Origin: Flavobacterium branchiarum
Lineage (GTDB): Bacteria; Bacteroidota; Bacteroidia; Flavobacteriales; Flavobacteriaceae
DNA length: 64,000 nucleotides
Direction: 5' to 3'
NCBI RefSeq assembly: GCF_030409845.1
Contig: NZ_JAUFQQ010000005.1
Location: 1,674,001 to 1,738,000, forward strand
A program made the translations under genes and the position numbers. Numbering within the stretch: position 1 is the first letter of the stretch; the number at the start of each line of letters is the position of its first letter. Positions 1 through 7,685 of the stretch are shown piece by piece. The notes below the pieces were generated by a model. The model searched no databases. It was not told the DNA's origin and saw nothing but the letters and a program-made list of their open reading frames with translations.

Positions 1-315
1 AAGATTTATGAAAAACCATTAAACATTGAGGGCGCAGTAGTAAAAGCGGGAATGAGTGTATCTGAAATCAACAAGGAGCGAAAAAAAGCAAATTTGCCGG
101 TGATCAAATATTATGATGAAGATATGAATTGGAAAAATGAACACGGTTCTACCACTACTTTATCGAATGGTTATTTTACCACTTTTAGAGGTTTTTCAAC
201 TCCCGAAGAGCAAGAAAATGCTAATTTTTATAATATTATGTACCGCCAGACCGAAGGCGAGATAGAATACATCCGTATTGTACATGATACAGGTCAAGAC
301 TATTATAAATTTTAA
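1..315 (+). CDS. Tandem-array lipoprotein, 3' part only (copy A)
   Basis: This is the C-terminal part of a gene that begins before the window. The frame is open from base 1, and its first codons (KIYEKPLNIEGAVVKAGM) match the middle of the two complete paralogues downstream, so the ATG at 52 is internal and not the start. The last ~100 residues are nearly identical to the downstream copies, differing for example in a QDYYKF ending instead of QEYFKI. Its DEDMNWKNE segment matches the third copy rather than the second, which suggests sequence exchange inside the array. A 12-base spacer separates it from the next gene. The function is unknown; by homology to the complete copies it is a secreted lipoprotein. 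Confidence 0.8.
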   Translation, partial: KIYEKPLNIEGAVVKAGMSVSEINKERKKANLPVIKYYDEDMNWKNEHGSTTTLSNGYFTTFRGFSTPEEQENANFYNIMYRQTEGEIEYIRIVHDTGQDYYKF

Positions 316-327
316 TTCTTTGCACAG

Positions 328-1116
328 ATGAAACAATTAGTAATCTTAATCTTGAGTAGTATTATGCTACAATGTCAAAGCTCAAAAAAAGAACCAATGC
401 AAGGAACCGATTTTTATATTAGTGAACACTCTATTACATACAAAAACCAAGAAGTACCTTTTGGTAAACCCGTAGCCGAATGGGTGAAAATTTTCGGTAC
501 GTATAGCAGGATATATCACACAAGTGTATATATATGGGATGATTTAGGAATATTTGTTTCTGAATCAAATTACAATTCAGAAATTAATGAACTCCATATT
601 TTTTTTATGAATCTAGATAGTCCTTTAGGACAGATGGGAAAACTTAATGAGGCTAGAGGGAGAATGTCTCTAAAATTTGTAAAGGAACGGAATCATAAAG
701 ACGGATGGTTTCCAGAAAAAACGGATTTAAATATTTATGCTGAAATGGAAGAAAGAAATACAAGAGGTTCCGATGCTCCTGATAAATTTATTTATCCCTT
801 TAAGATTTATGAAAAACCATTAAACATAGAGGGTGCAGTAGTAAAAGCGGGAATGCGTGTATCTGAAATCAACAAGGAACGAAAAAAAGCAAATTTGCCA
901 GTGATCAAATATTATGATGCAGATTTGAATTGGAAATATGAACATGGTTCTACCACTACTTTGTCGAATGGTTATTTTACCACTTTTAAAGGTTTTTCAA
1001 CTTCCGAAGAGCAAGAAAATGCTAATTTTTATAATATCATGTACCGCCAGACCGAAGGCGAGATAGAATACATCCGTATTGTACATGATACAGGTCAGGA
1101 ATATTTTAAAATTTAA
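328..1116 (+). CDS. Tandem-array lipoprotein of unknown function (copy B)
   Basis: A 262-residue protein with a lipoprotein signal: a short hydrophobic stretch after MKQ, then the lipobox-like SSIMLQC with the lipidated Cys at 16. It is therefore probably membrane-anchored in the periplasm or on the surface. A conserved block near residues 28-75 includes FYISEHSITY and IYHTSVYIWDDLGI. Residues ~110-150 are the variable centre, and the rest is nearly invariant between copies. I do not recognise an enzymatic motif. The 12-base spacers on both sides are identical (TTCTTTGCACAG), so gene plus spacer forms an ~800-bp tandem unit. Families of this appearance can be immunity-type proteins, but nothing here proves that. 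Confidence 0.85.
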   Translation: MKQLVILILSSIMLQCQSSKKEPMQGTDFYISEHSITYKNQEVPFGKPVAEWVKIFGTYSRIYHTSVYIWDDLGIFVSESNYNSEINELHIFFMNLDSPLGQMGKLNEARGRMSLKFVKERNHKDGWFPEKTDLNIYAEMEERNTRGSDAPDKFIYPFKIYEKPLNIEGAVVKAGMRVSEINKERKKANLPVIKYYDADLNWKYEHGSTTTLSNGYFTTFKGFSTSEEQENANFYNIMYRQTEGEIEYIRIVHDTGQEYFKI

Positions 1117-1128
1117 TTCTTTGCACAG

Positions 1129-1923
1129 ATGAAACAATTAGTAATATTAATCTTGAGTAGTATTATGCTACAATGTCAAAGCTCAAAAAAAGAACCAATG
1201 CAAGGAACCGATTTTTATATTAGTGAACACTCTATTACATACAAAAACCAAGAAGTACCTTTTGGTAAACCCGTAGCCGAATGGGTGAAAATTTTCGGTA
1301 AGTATAGCAGGATATATCATACAAGTATATATATATATATATGGGATGATTTAGGAATATATGTTTCTGAATCAGAAATTAATTCAGAAATTAATGAACT
1401 CCACATCTTTTTTATGAATCTAGATAGCCCTTTAGGACAGAGGGGGAAACTTAATAGAGCTAGAGGGAGAATGTCTCTGGCATTTACAAAAGAAAAAGAT
1501 AAAAAGATAGATTGGCTTGATGAAGATTATAAAAAAGAAAAATATAAAAGAATAGAAGAAAGAAATACAAGAGGCTCTAATGCTCCAGAAAACTTTATTT
1601 ATCCCTTTAAGATTTATGAAAAACCATTAAACATTGAGGGCGCAGTAGTAAAAGCGGGAATGCGTGTATCTGAAATCAACAAGGAGCGAAAAAAAGCAAA
1701 TTTGCCGGTGATCAAATATTATGATGAAGATATGAATTGGAAAAATGAACACGGTTCTACCACTACTTTATCGAATGGTTATTTTACCACTTTTAAAGGT
1801 TTTTCAACTTCCGAAGAGCAAGAAAATGCTAATTTTTATAATATCATGTACCGCCAGACCGAAGGCGAGATAGAATACATCCGTATTGTACATGATACAG
1901 GTCAGGAATATTTTAAAATTTAA
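1129..1923 (+). CDS. Tandem-array lipoprotein of unknown function (copy C)
   Basis: A 264-residue paralogue of the preceding gene with the same lipoprotein signal (Cys at 16). Residues 1-60 and the last ~100 residues are almost identical to copy B. The centre (about residues 115-155, KDKKIDWLDEDYKKEKYKR region) is different and more lysine-rich. Copy C carries a longer TA dinucleotide run (1326-1342) than copy B, which inserts two residues (TSIYIYIW against TSVYIW). The pattern of shared and private positions is mosaic, as expected from gene conversion or unequal crossing-over in the array. The function is unknown. Confidence 0.85.
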   Translation: MKQLVILILSSIMLQCQSSKKEPMQGTDFYISEHSITYKNQEVPFGKPVAEWVKIFGKYSRIYHTSIYIYIWDDLGIYVSESEINSEINELHIFFMNLDSPLGQRGKLNRARGRMSLAFTKEKDKKIDWLDEDYKKEKYKRIEERNTRGSNAPENFIYPFKIYEKPLNIEGAVVKAGMRVSEINKERKKANLPVIKYYDEDMNWKNEHGSTTTLSNGYFTTFKGFSTSEEQENANFYNIMYRQTEGEIEYIRIVHDTGQEYFKI

Positions 1924-1935
1924 TTCTTTGCACAG

Positions 1936-2070
1936 ATGAAACAATTAGTAATATTAATCTTGAGTAGTATTATGCTACAATGTCAAAGCCCTAAAAAAGA
2001 ACCAATGCAAGGAACCGATTTTTATATTAGTGAACACTCTATTACATACAAAAACCAAGAAACATTATAG
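1936..2070 (+). pseudogene. Truncated fourth copy of the lipoprotein gene
   Basis: After the same 12-base spacer the sequence restarts the family (MKQLVILILSSIMLQC...), but homology breaks off after the codons for TYKNQE and a stop follows two codons later, leaving 44 residues. Only the signal peptide and about 25 mature residues remain. The break is abrupt, as in a deletion or recombination endpoint at the edge of the array. The fragment could still be translated as a short lipopeptide, but it lacks nearly all of the family domain. Confidence 0.85.
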
Positions 2071-2310
2071 TGTAAATAGACCGTCGTCAAAGACAAAGAT
2101 TCCTTCTTTACATCAAAGAATAACCTTTAACTTAAAACAGCCTCCTACTGGGTATTTATTCCCTTGAAAAAGAAGCTCTCTTTCCTATATTTTTATAATA
2201 CCTAATCTTCTTTATAAAAAAAAACAATCGGTAAGACCATGCTCATTAGAAACTTAAATAATTTATCATTAAAGTTAAAATTCGCAATTATACTTGGTCT
2301 TACCCCATAA
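2071..2310. other. Non-coding stretch after the lipoprotein array with a spaced inverted repeat
   Basis: No convincing gene is present. The sequence downstream of the truncated copy is unrelated to the array. It contains GGTAAGACCA at 2230-2239 and its exact reverse complement at 2295-2304, 55 bases apart. No transposase fragment was recognised. Confidence 0.5.
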
Positions 2311-2344
2311 AAATACCCCCAAATAGCATCTAACTTTTTGGGGG
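2311..2344 (-). terminator. Terminator of the glutamate dehydrogenase gene
   Basis: Stem CCCCCAAA (2316-2323) pairs with TTTGGGGG (2337-2344). Read on the minus strand the hairpin follows the gdhA stop and runs into a T-rich stretch. Confidence 0.75.
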
Positions 2345-2391
2345 CAATTCATTCGAAACTCGAATGGAGGCATTTTATTAATTTAGTAAGA

Positions 2392-3735
2392 CTACACTAC
2401 ACCTTGAGCAAGCATAGCATCTGCTACTTTTACAAATCCAGCGATATTAGCACCTTTTACATAATTTACGTAACCATCTTCACCAACACCGTATTTCTTA
2501 CATTGGTTATGAATTCCTACCATTATATCTTTTAGTCTAAGATCTACTTCTTCACTAGTCCAGTTCAAACGAATTGAGTTTTGAGTCATCTCTAATCCAG
2601 ATGCAGCAACTCCACCAGCATTTGCCGCTTTTCCAGGAGCAAAAAGAACTTTTTTACCAACAAATTGTTTTATAGCATCAAGAGTACATGGCATATTCGC
2701 TGCTTCTGTAACGCATAAAACTCCATTTGCAATTAAGTTCTTAGCATCTTCTTCGTTCAATTCATTTTGAGTAGCACAAGGAATAGCAATATCAACTTTT
2801 ACTTCCCAAGGGCTTTTTCCTTTGTGAAATTGAGCATTTGGATATTTCTTAACATACATTTCTGCTCTGTTATTTCCACTAGCTCTCATCTCGACCATGT
2901 GTTCGATTTTCTCTCCAGAAATTCCTTCTTCATCATAAATGTATCCATCAGGACCAGAAATTGTAACCAATTTTCCACCTAATTCATTTATTTTCAAGGC
3001 TACACCCCAAGCAACGTTTCCGAAACCTGAAATTGCAACTCTTTTTCCTTTAATCTCATGTCCGATAGTACGCAACATTTGATCAGTAAAATATACAACT
3101 CCGTATCCAGTAGCTTCTGGTCTGATTAATGAACCACCATAAGCAATTCCTTTACCAGTTAAAACTCCTGTAAACTCATTTTTGATTCTTTTGTATTGAC
3201 CAAATAAGTATCCAATTTCTCTAGCACCTACACCAATATCTCCTGCAGGAACGTCAAGATCTGGTCCAATATGACGACATAATTCAGTCATAAATGATTG
3301 ACAAAAACGCATAATCTCACCGTCAGATTTTCCTTCAGGATCAAAATCAGCTCCTCCTTTTCCACCTCCCATAGGAAGTGTTGTCAAACTATTTTTGAAA
3401 ACTTGTTCAAAAGCTAAAAACTTTAAAACTGATAAGTTTACTGTATGGTGAAATCTAATTCCACCTTTATATGGTCCGATTGCTGAATTCATCTGAATTC
3501 TGAATCCTCTATTTACTATAATTTCTCCTTTATCGTCAACCCATGGCACTCTAAAAATGATAGAACGTTCTGGCTCTGCAATTCTAAGAAGTAAATTCTT
3601 CCCATCGTATTTTTTCTGTTCGGCAATGAATGGAATTACTGTTTCAGCAAATTCTCTAACTGCTTGAATGAACTCAGGTTCGTTTGGATTTTTTGACTCT
3701 ACAAGAGTCATAAATTCATTTATTTTTTGTTTCAT
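2392..3735 (-). CDS. gdhA: NADP-type glutamate dehydrogenase
   Basis: Interconverts glutamate and 2-oxoglutarate plus ammonium and is a cytosolic, hexameric family I enzyme. The 447-residue length fits the ~450-residue hexameric class. The catalytic lysine lies in PMGGGKGG (Lys126), followed by the dimerisation/substrate domain and the Rossmann domain beginning around SGFGNVAWG. GSLIRPEATGYG is the usual family signature. I chose the ATG at 3735 (MKQKINEFM) because it matches the normal N-terminus; an in-frame ATG at 3753 would add six atypical residues. The gene is monocistronic, with its own -7 box upstream (3828-3835) and a terminator downstream. NADP rather than NAD preference is inferred from the subfamily. 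Confidence 0.95.
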   Translation of the reverse strand: MKQKINEFMTLVESKNPNEPEFIQAVREFAETVIPFIAEQKKYDGKNLLLRIAEPERSIIFRVPWVDDKGEIIVNRGFRIQMNSAIGPYKGGIRFHHTVNLSVLKFLAFEQVFKNSLTTLPMGGGKGGADFDPEGKSDGEIMRFCQSFMTELCRHIGPDLDVPAGDIGVGAREIGYLFGQYKRIKNEFTGVLTGKGIAYGGSLIRPEATGYGVVYFTDQMLRTIGHEIKGKRVAISGFGNVAWGVALKINELGGKLVTISGPDGYIYDEEGISGEKIEHMVEMRASGNNRAEMYVKKYPNAQFHKGKSPWEVKVDIAIPCATQNELNEEDAKNLIANGVLCVTEAANMPCTLDAIKQFVGKKVLFAPGKAANAGGVAASGLEMTQNSIRLNWTSEEVDLRLKDIMVGIHNQCKKYGVGEDGYVNYVKGANIAGFVKVADAMLAQGVV

Positions 3736-3827
3736 TTTATAAAAAATTATCAAATAAATTAATCTTAATTATTTACTCAACCAAACAACAAAAAACTAAC
3801 ATAAAAGTCATCTTTTGTTATTTTGCA

Positions 3828-3835
3828 CAAATATA
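3828..3835 (-). promoter_or_regulatory. -7 promoter box of gdhA
   Basis: CAAATATA on the plus strand reads TATATTTG on the minus strand, an exact TAnnTTTG Bacteroidota -7 element, ~93 bases before the gdhA start. The rest of 3736-4155 is AT-rich with no supportable gene. Confidence 0.55.
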
Positions 3836-4155
3836 CATCTAATAAAGAAATTGGGCTTAAATTTTCGTAAATTATAAGTAGAATTGTATTATTAATACCT
3901 ATTTTTTAAAATACATCTTTTTAACGCAATGACTTATACGAAAACGTTATAGTTTTAAAGCCAAAAAGACACACTCCTTACTAATACTATTTTTTTGAAA
4001 TTTAATAATTTACTGGTTCCCAAAAATTAAATCCGATATCAAAAACACATTAATATCAGGTTTAATTATGTTTAGTATTGTTCACAACTTAATAGTACAA
4101 TCTAGACCACTGTTTAATTGGTTACTTACGGAATATATAGATTTCCACAAAAAAG

Positions 4156-4189
4156 AAACCCTCAACATTTTTTCAAATACTGAGGGTTT
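4156..4189 (-). terminator. Terminator of the trans-sulfuration enzyme gene
   Basis: Nine-base stem AAACCCTCA (4156-4164) with TGAGGGTTT (4181-4189), followed on the minus strand by a T-rich tail. It lies just beyond the stop at 4213. Confidence 0.8.
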
Positions 4190-4212
4190 ATATTTTTTAA
4201 AAACTTGTTTTA

Positions 4213-5355
4213 TTATGCTAAAGCTTGTTTCAAATCAGCAACTAAATCTTCTGCATCTTCGATACCAACACTTAAACGAACTAAATCGTCAGTTATACCA
4301 ACTTCTTTTCTCTTATCCGCAGGGATTGAAGCGTGAGTCATTAAAGCAGGATGATTAGCCAGAGATTCTACTCCTCCTAAAGATTCTGCCAAAGTAAATA
4401 CTTTTAATTTTTCTAAAAAGTCAATTGAATCTTCTTTTTTACCCGAAACAAAAGTAAAAGAAACCATTCCTCCAAAAGCTTTCATTTGTTTTTTGGCAAT
4501 TTCATGAAATGGATGACTAGGTAGACCTGGATAATAAACTGTTGCAATTTTAGGATGATTGCTTAAAAATTCAACTACTTTTTCTCCATTCTCACAATGT
4601 CTTTGCACACGTAAGTGAAGTGTTTTAATTCCTCTTAAAACCAAGAAACTATCCATTGGCCCTAGAGTCGCACCTGTAGCAAATTGTTGAAAATGCAATT
4701 GCTCACCCAAAGCTTCATCTTTTACGATTAAAGCTCCTGCAATAACATCTGAATGTCCTCCTAAATATTTAGTTGCAGAATGCATTACAATATCTGCTCC
4801 TAAATCAAGAGGCTTTTGTAAATAAGGTGTTGCAAAAGTATTATCTACTGCAAACAATATTTTTTTCTCCTTAGTGATTTTAGCAATTTCTTCAATGTCT
4901 GCTAATTTCATTAATGGATTCGTTGGTGTCTCTACCCAAACCAACTTTGTGTTTTCGTTTATTAAAGATTTAAATTTTGCGATATCATTCATATCTACAA
5001 AATGGAATATTATCCCTGAATCTTTATAAATACGAGTAAACATACGATATGTCCCTCCGTACAAATCGTCCATAGCGATGATTTCATCACCTGCTTTGAA
5101 GGAACGTAAAACACAATCAGTAGCTGCTAATCCAGAAGAAAAAGCCAATCCACGAGTCCCGTTTTCAATACTAGCCAATGCATTCTCAAGAGCTGATCTA
5201 GTAGGATTTGAAGCTCTACTATATTCATAATCACCAAGAGGTTGCCCTGGACTTGTTTGAATAAATGTCGATGTTTGATACACTGGAGGCATTACTGCTC
5301 CTGTACTTGGATCATGATGTTGTCCACCATGTATAACTTTTGTATTGAATTTCAT
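4213..5355 (-). CDS. Trans-sulfuration PLP enzyme (cystathionine gamma-synthase/lyase family)
   Basis: A 380-residue member of the Cys/Met-metabolism PLP family (fold type I). These enzymes make cystathionine from an activated homoserine and cysteine, or cleave cystathionine to cysteine. The PLP-binding lysine is Lys196 in MHSATKYLGGHSD. YEYSRASNPTR and the AFSSGLAA loop are family hallmarks. The start at 5355 (MKFNTKVIHGG) matches the family N-terminus; the longer frame up to 5376 adds seven unlikely residues. A TAAATTTG -7 box lies 34 bases upstream. Sequence alone does not separate synthase from lyase; flavobacterial homologues are usually called gamma-synthase. Confidence 0.9.
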   Translation of the reverse strand: MKFNTKVIHGGQHHDPSTGAVMPPVYQTSTFIQTSPGQPLGDYEYSRASNPTRSALENALASIENGTRGLAFSSGLAATDCVLRSFKAGDEIIAMDDLYGGTYRMFTRIYKDSGIIFHFVDMNDIAKFKSLINENTKLVWVETPTNPLMKLADIEEIAKITKEKKILFAVDNTFATPYLQKPLDLGADIVMHSATKYLGGHSDVIAGALIVKDEALGEQLHFQQFATGATLGPMDSFLVLRGIKTLHLRVQRHCENGEKVVEFLSNHPKIATVYYPGLPSHPFHEIAKKQMKAFGGMVSFTFVSGKKEDSIDFLEKLKVFTLAESLGGVESLANHPALMTHASIPADKRKEVGITDDLVRLSVGIEDAEDLVADLKQALA

Positions 5356-5388
5356 ATCTTTATATTTTTGTAACACTAAAATGTTCTA

Positions 5389-5396
5389 CAAATTTA
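5389..5396 (-). promoter_or_regulatory. -7 box of the trans-sulfuration gene
   Basis: CAAATTTA on the plus strand is TAAATTTG on the minus strand, a consensus -7 element 34 bases upstream of the start. Confidence 0.6.
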
Positions 5397-5430
5397 CCCT
5401 TTAATTTATTTTAATCAAGTTACAAGTTGA

Positions 5431-5438
5431 TACCTTTG
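5431..5438 (+). promoter_or_regulatory. -7 box of the DUF3298 lipoprotein gene
   Basis: TACCTTTG, an exact TAnnTTTG element, 21 bases before the ATG at 5460. With the box at 5389 on the other strand it makes a divergent promoter pair. Confidence 0.6.
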
Positions 5439-5459
5439 TAATTAATTAACATTTTCAAG

Positions 5460-6203
5460 ATGAGAAATTACACTTTTTTATTCGTAACCCTTTTTATTTT
5501 AACAAGTTGTACTAGAGAACTTTCATTCAAAGAACAAACGTTTGAAAAGAAATCAACTTTACCTTGTAAAAGCAATTGCCCACAAATTAGTATAAAAATT
5601 CCAATTGCTCAAGATGTTCCTATCGTATCAGATAGCATCAATAAAAAAGTGTTTTCTGTTTTAAAGGAAATCGTTTATTTTGGAGAAAACCCTTTTGATT
5701 CAACTGATTATAATGAGCTAACAGCTTCTTTTATTGGTTCGTATGAAGAAATGCGTAAAAAATTTCCTGAAGACACATTCGGATGGGAAGCCAAAATCGA
5801 AGGCAATGTAGAATACCAGTCTGATAGCATACTAAATATCAAAATTAATCATTACACTTTTACAGGGGGCGCTCATGGCTACCAAGGATATCGTTCTTTA
5901 TTATTCAATCCTAAAACAGGAAAAACAATTACAAACAAGCAATTATTTGTAAACGAAAATGATTTTAAAACTTTCGCAGAAAAACAATTTAGAACAAAAT
6001 ATAAAATCCCAGCCAACAGTAGCATCAACGCAACAGGTTTAATGTTTGAAAATGAAAAATTCAATCTGCCTGTAAATATTTTTTACACAAAAGAAGGCCT
6101 TCTTCTATATTATAACTCTTATGAGGTAGCGTCGTATGCCGATGGCCCAAAAGAGTTATTATTGCCTTATGAGACAATAAAAAACTATTTAGTGTTTAAA
6201 TAA
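5460..6203 (+). CDS. DUF3298/RsiV-like lipoprotein
   Basis: A 247-residue protein with a lipoprotein signal (LFILTSC, Cys at 17), so a periplasm-facing lipoprotein. The central YTFTGGAHGYQGYRSLLFN motif, followed by a short segment resembling 'G K x I T x x x L F', is characteristic of the DUF4163/DUF3298 pair found in the extracytoplasmic part of RsiV-type anti-sigma factors and in standalone lipoproteins. There is no transmembrane anti-sigma segment here, so the regulatory role of RsiV should not be assumed. Its promoter is divergent from that of the trans-sulfuration gene, and no functional link is evident. Confidence 0.8.
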   Translation: MRNYTFLFVTLFILTSCTRELSFKEQTFEKKSTLPCKSNCPQISIKIPIAQDVPIVSDSINKKVFSVLKEIVYFGENPFDSTDYNELTASFIGSYEEMRKKFPEDTFGWEAKIEGNVEYQSDSILNIKINHYTFTGGAHGYQGYRSLLFNPKTGKTITNKQLFVNENDFKTFAEKQFRTKYKIPANSSINATGLMFENEKFNLPVNIFYTKEGLLLYYNSYEVASYADGPKELLLPYETIKNYLVFK

Positions 6204-6250
6204 TTATTACAAGAGCTTCAAAAACAAAATGCAATCAGCTTAGTCCCTCT

Positions 6251-6401
6251 GAACCTTTGTAACTTTGGACCTTTGTAACTTTGAGCCTTTGTAACTTTGA
6301 GCCTTTGTAACTTTGAGCCTTTGTAACTTTGAGCCTTTGCAACTTTGAGCCTTTGCAACTTTAAACCTTTGTAACTTTGAACCTTTGTAACTTTGAACCT
6401 T
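6251..6401 (+). repeat. Tandem array of nine 16-bp units carrying -7 boxes
   Basis: Nine head-to-tail copies of CCTTTGTAACTTTGAG with small changes. Seven units contain TAACTTTG, an exact match to the TAnnTTTG -7 box, and two have CAACTTT instead. The array sits between two convergent genes, so plus-strand transcripts from it would run antisense into the Schlafen-like gene. There are no unique spacers, so it is not a CRISPR array. Confidence 0.9.
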
Positions 6402-6409
6402 AAAAAAAC

Positions 6410-7555
6410 TTACTGAACAACATCATATTTCATCTTTCGTAAGATTCGCAAAGCTTCTTTAAAAGACTGATAAACTTGCGTGTAAGGCTTTAAAAGCAAC
6501 TTAGCATCAACTAATTTTTGCTTAGCATCTTCAAATCCATTGAGATAACAAATCATAAACGTAGATGGTAAATTCTCTAAATCTATCATTTCACGATCAG
6601 ACAAAACAGTACCTTTTTGCAGTTTGGCAAGTAATGCAATATTAGAATTATAAATATGAAATAGCATTTTTCTATTAAACTCTGGTGGCTGAAAAAGTAT
6701 TTCTCTATCAATTTTATAATACCCATTATCAAAAAAATGAATGGTTTGTTGCTCCAAAGGATAATAACTTGTTTTATCATTTAATCCTAACGGAACGTAT
6801 TCAATAATAGTAAAAGTATCCTCATTATAAGTAATAGTAACCACATCTTGAGCTGAGTAAAACAACTTAATTTGCTCGTTTATCAATTCGATGTCTACTC
6901 GAGATAAAAATGTTTTGTCACGCGATTTTTTAGGAACTCCTGCCCAGCAGATCACAAATAATTCTTTAAAAACTTTATACTTTGGCGACATATCTTTATG
7001 TCGAAAATTCATAAAATCAATTACGCCATCTAATGTGTATTCAATACTATTACGTGAATTATTTTCAATCCCGATTACCGTCTCAGTATTCTGATAATTT
7101 TTCTCTACCTCTCCTTCTTCAACGGGAACCGAATTACTTCCTCGTCTAATAAAAACACTATTAGCAGTAATAGTATGAATTCCTTTTTTAAAATAAGATA
7201 TTTTCCTTTTTGGCTTAATGGTAACAAGCCCAACTACCTTATCCTTTGGAAGATTAGGAAAAGGTACATTTTCATATTGAATTTTTGGTGGGTTTTCAAG
7301 AAAAGCGTTGACTAGATTTTGAATTCGGCTGTCATCAAAAAAATCATCTCCTACAATCTCATTATCATGATCCTCAACTCCTACAACTATATAAGAATTA
7401 TTGGTAGGATTAGAATTAGACAATGCACAAATGTGCTTCAAAAACTTGGCTTTCCCTTCACGTGAGTGCAAATTCAATTGCCTTTTTTTATCATAAAAAC
7501 TACTCTCATCATTATGAGCAAGTAAGTTTTTTATTAAAAGGCGCTTGTTAATCAT
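6410..7555 (-). CDS. Schlafen/AlbA_2-domain putative DNA/ATP-binding protein
   Basis: A 381-residue protein. The N-terminal ~150 residues fit the AlbA_2 (divergent AAA_4, Schlafen-type) domain: an acidic/Phe-rich start (DESSFYDKK), GKAKFLKHICALSNSN, then SYIVVGVEDHDNEIVGDD and the FIRRGSNSVPV strand. The C-terminal ~220 residues are not recognised. Proteins of this type act as transcriptional regulators or in nucleic-acid processing, and some occur in phage defence, but no partner gene is adjacent, so I assign no role. It is convergent with the DUF3298 gene across the 16-bp array, and upstream (7556-7685) are TTAGA-type word repeats. Confidence 0.75.
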   Translation of the reverse strand: MINKRLLIKNLLAHNDESSFYDKKRQLNLHSREGKAKFLKHICALSNSNPTNNSYIVVGVEDHDNEIVGDDFFDDSRIQNLVNAFLENPPKIQYENVPFPNLPKDKVVGLVTIKPKRKISYFKKGIHTITANSVFIRRGSNSVPVEEGEVEKNYQNTETVIGIENNSRNSIEYTLDGVIDFMNFRHKDMSPKYKVFKELFVICWAGVPKKSRDKTFLSRVDIELINEQIKLFYSAQDVVTITYNEDTFTIIEYVPLGLNDKTSYYPLEQQTIHFFDNGYYKIDREILFQPPEFNRKMLFHIYNSNIALLAKLQKGTVLSDREMIDLENLPSTFMICYLNGFEDAKQKLVDAKLLLKPYTQVYQSFKEALRILRKMKYDVVQ

Positions 7556-7685
7556 AGAATTAGACTTGTAAGATTTTTGGACTTCTTAGATATTGGACAT
7601 TTTAGACTATTTAGACACTAGATTTCTTAGACTTTTTAAACTAAAATTAATCTTACTTTCCAAGAAAAATCTAAGTTACTCTAAA

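Noticed and set aside
2230..2304. Complete insertion sequence
   Set aside because: Only 75 bases lie between the inverted copies and no transposase is encoded.
4068..4358. 96-codon open frame on the plus strand
   Set aside because: It covers the terminator of and overlaps the minus-strand trans-sulfuration gene, has no family resemblance and no promoter.
6251..6401. CRISPR array
   Set aside because: Units are contiguous 16-mers without unique spacers and no cas genes are present.
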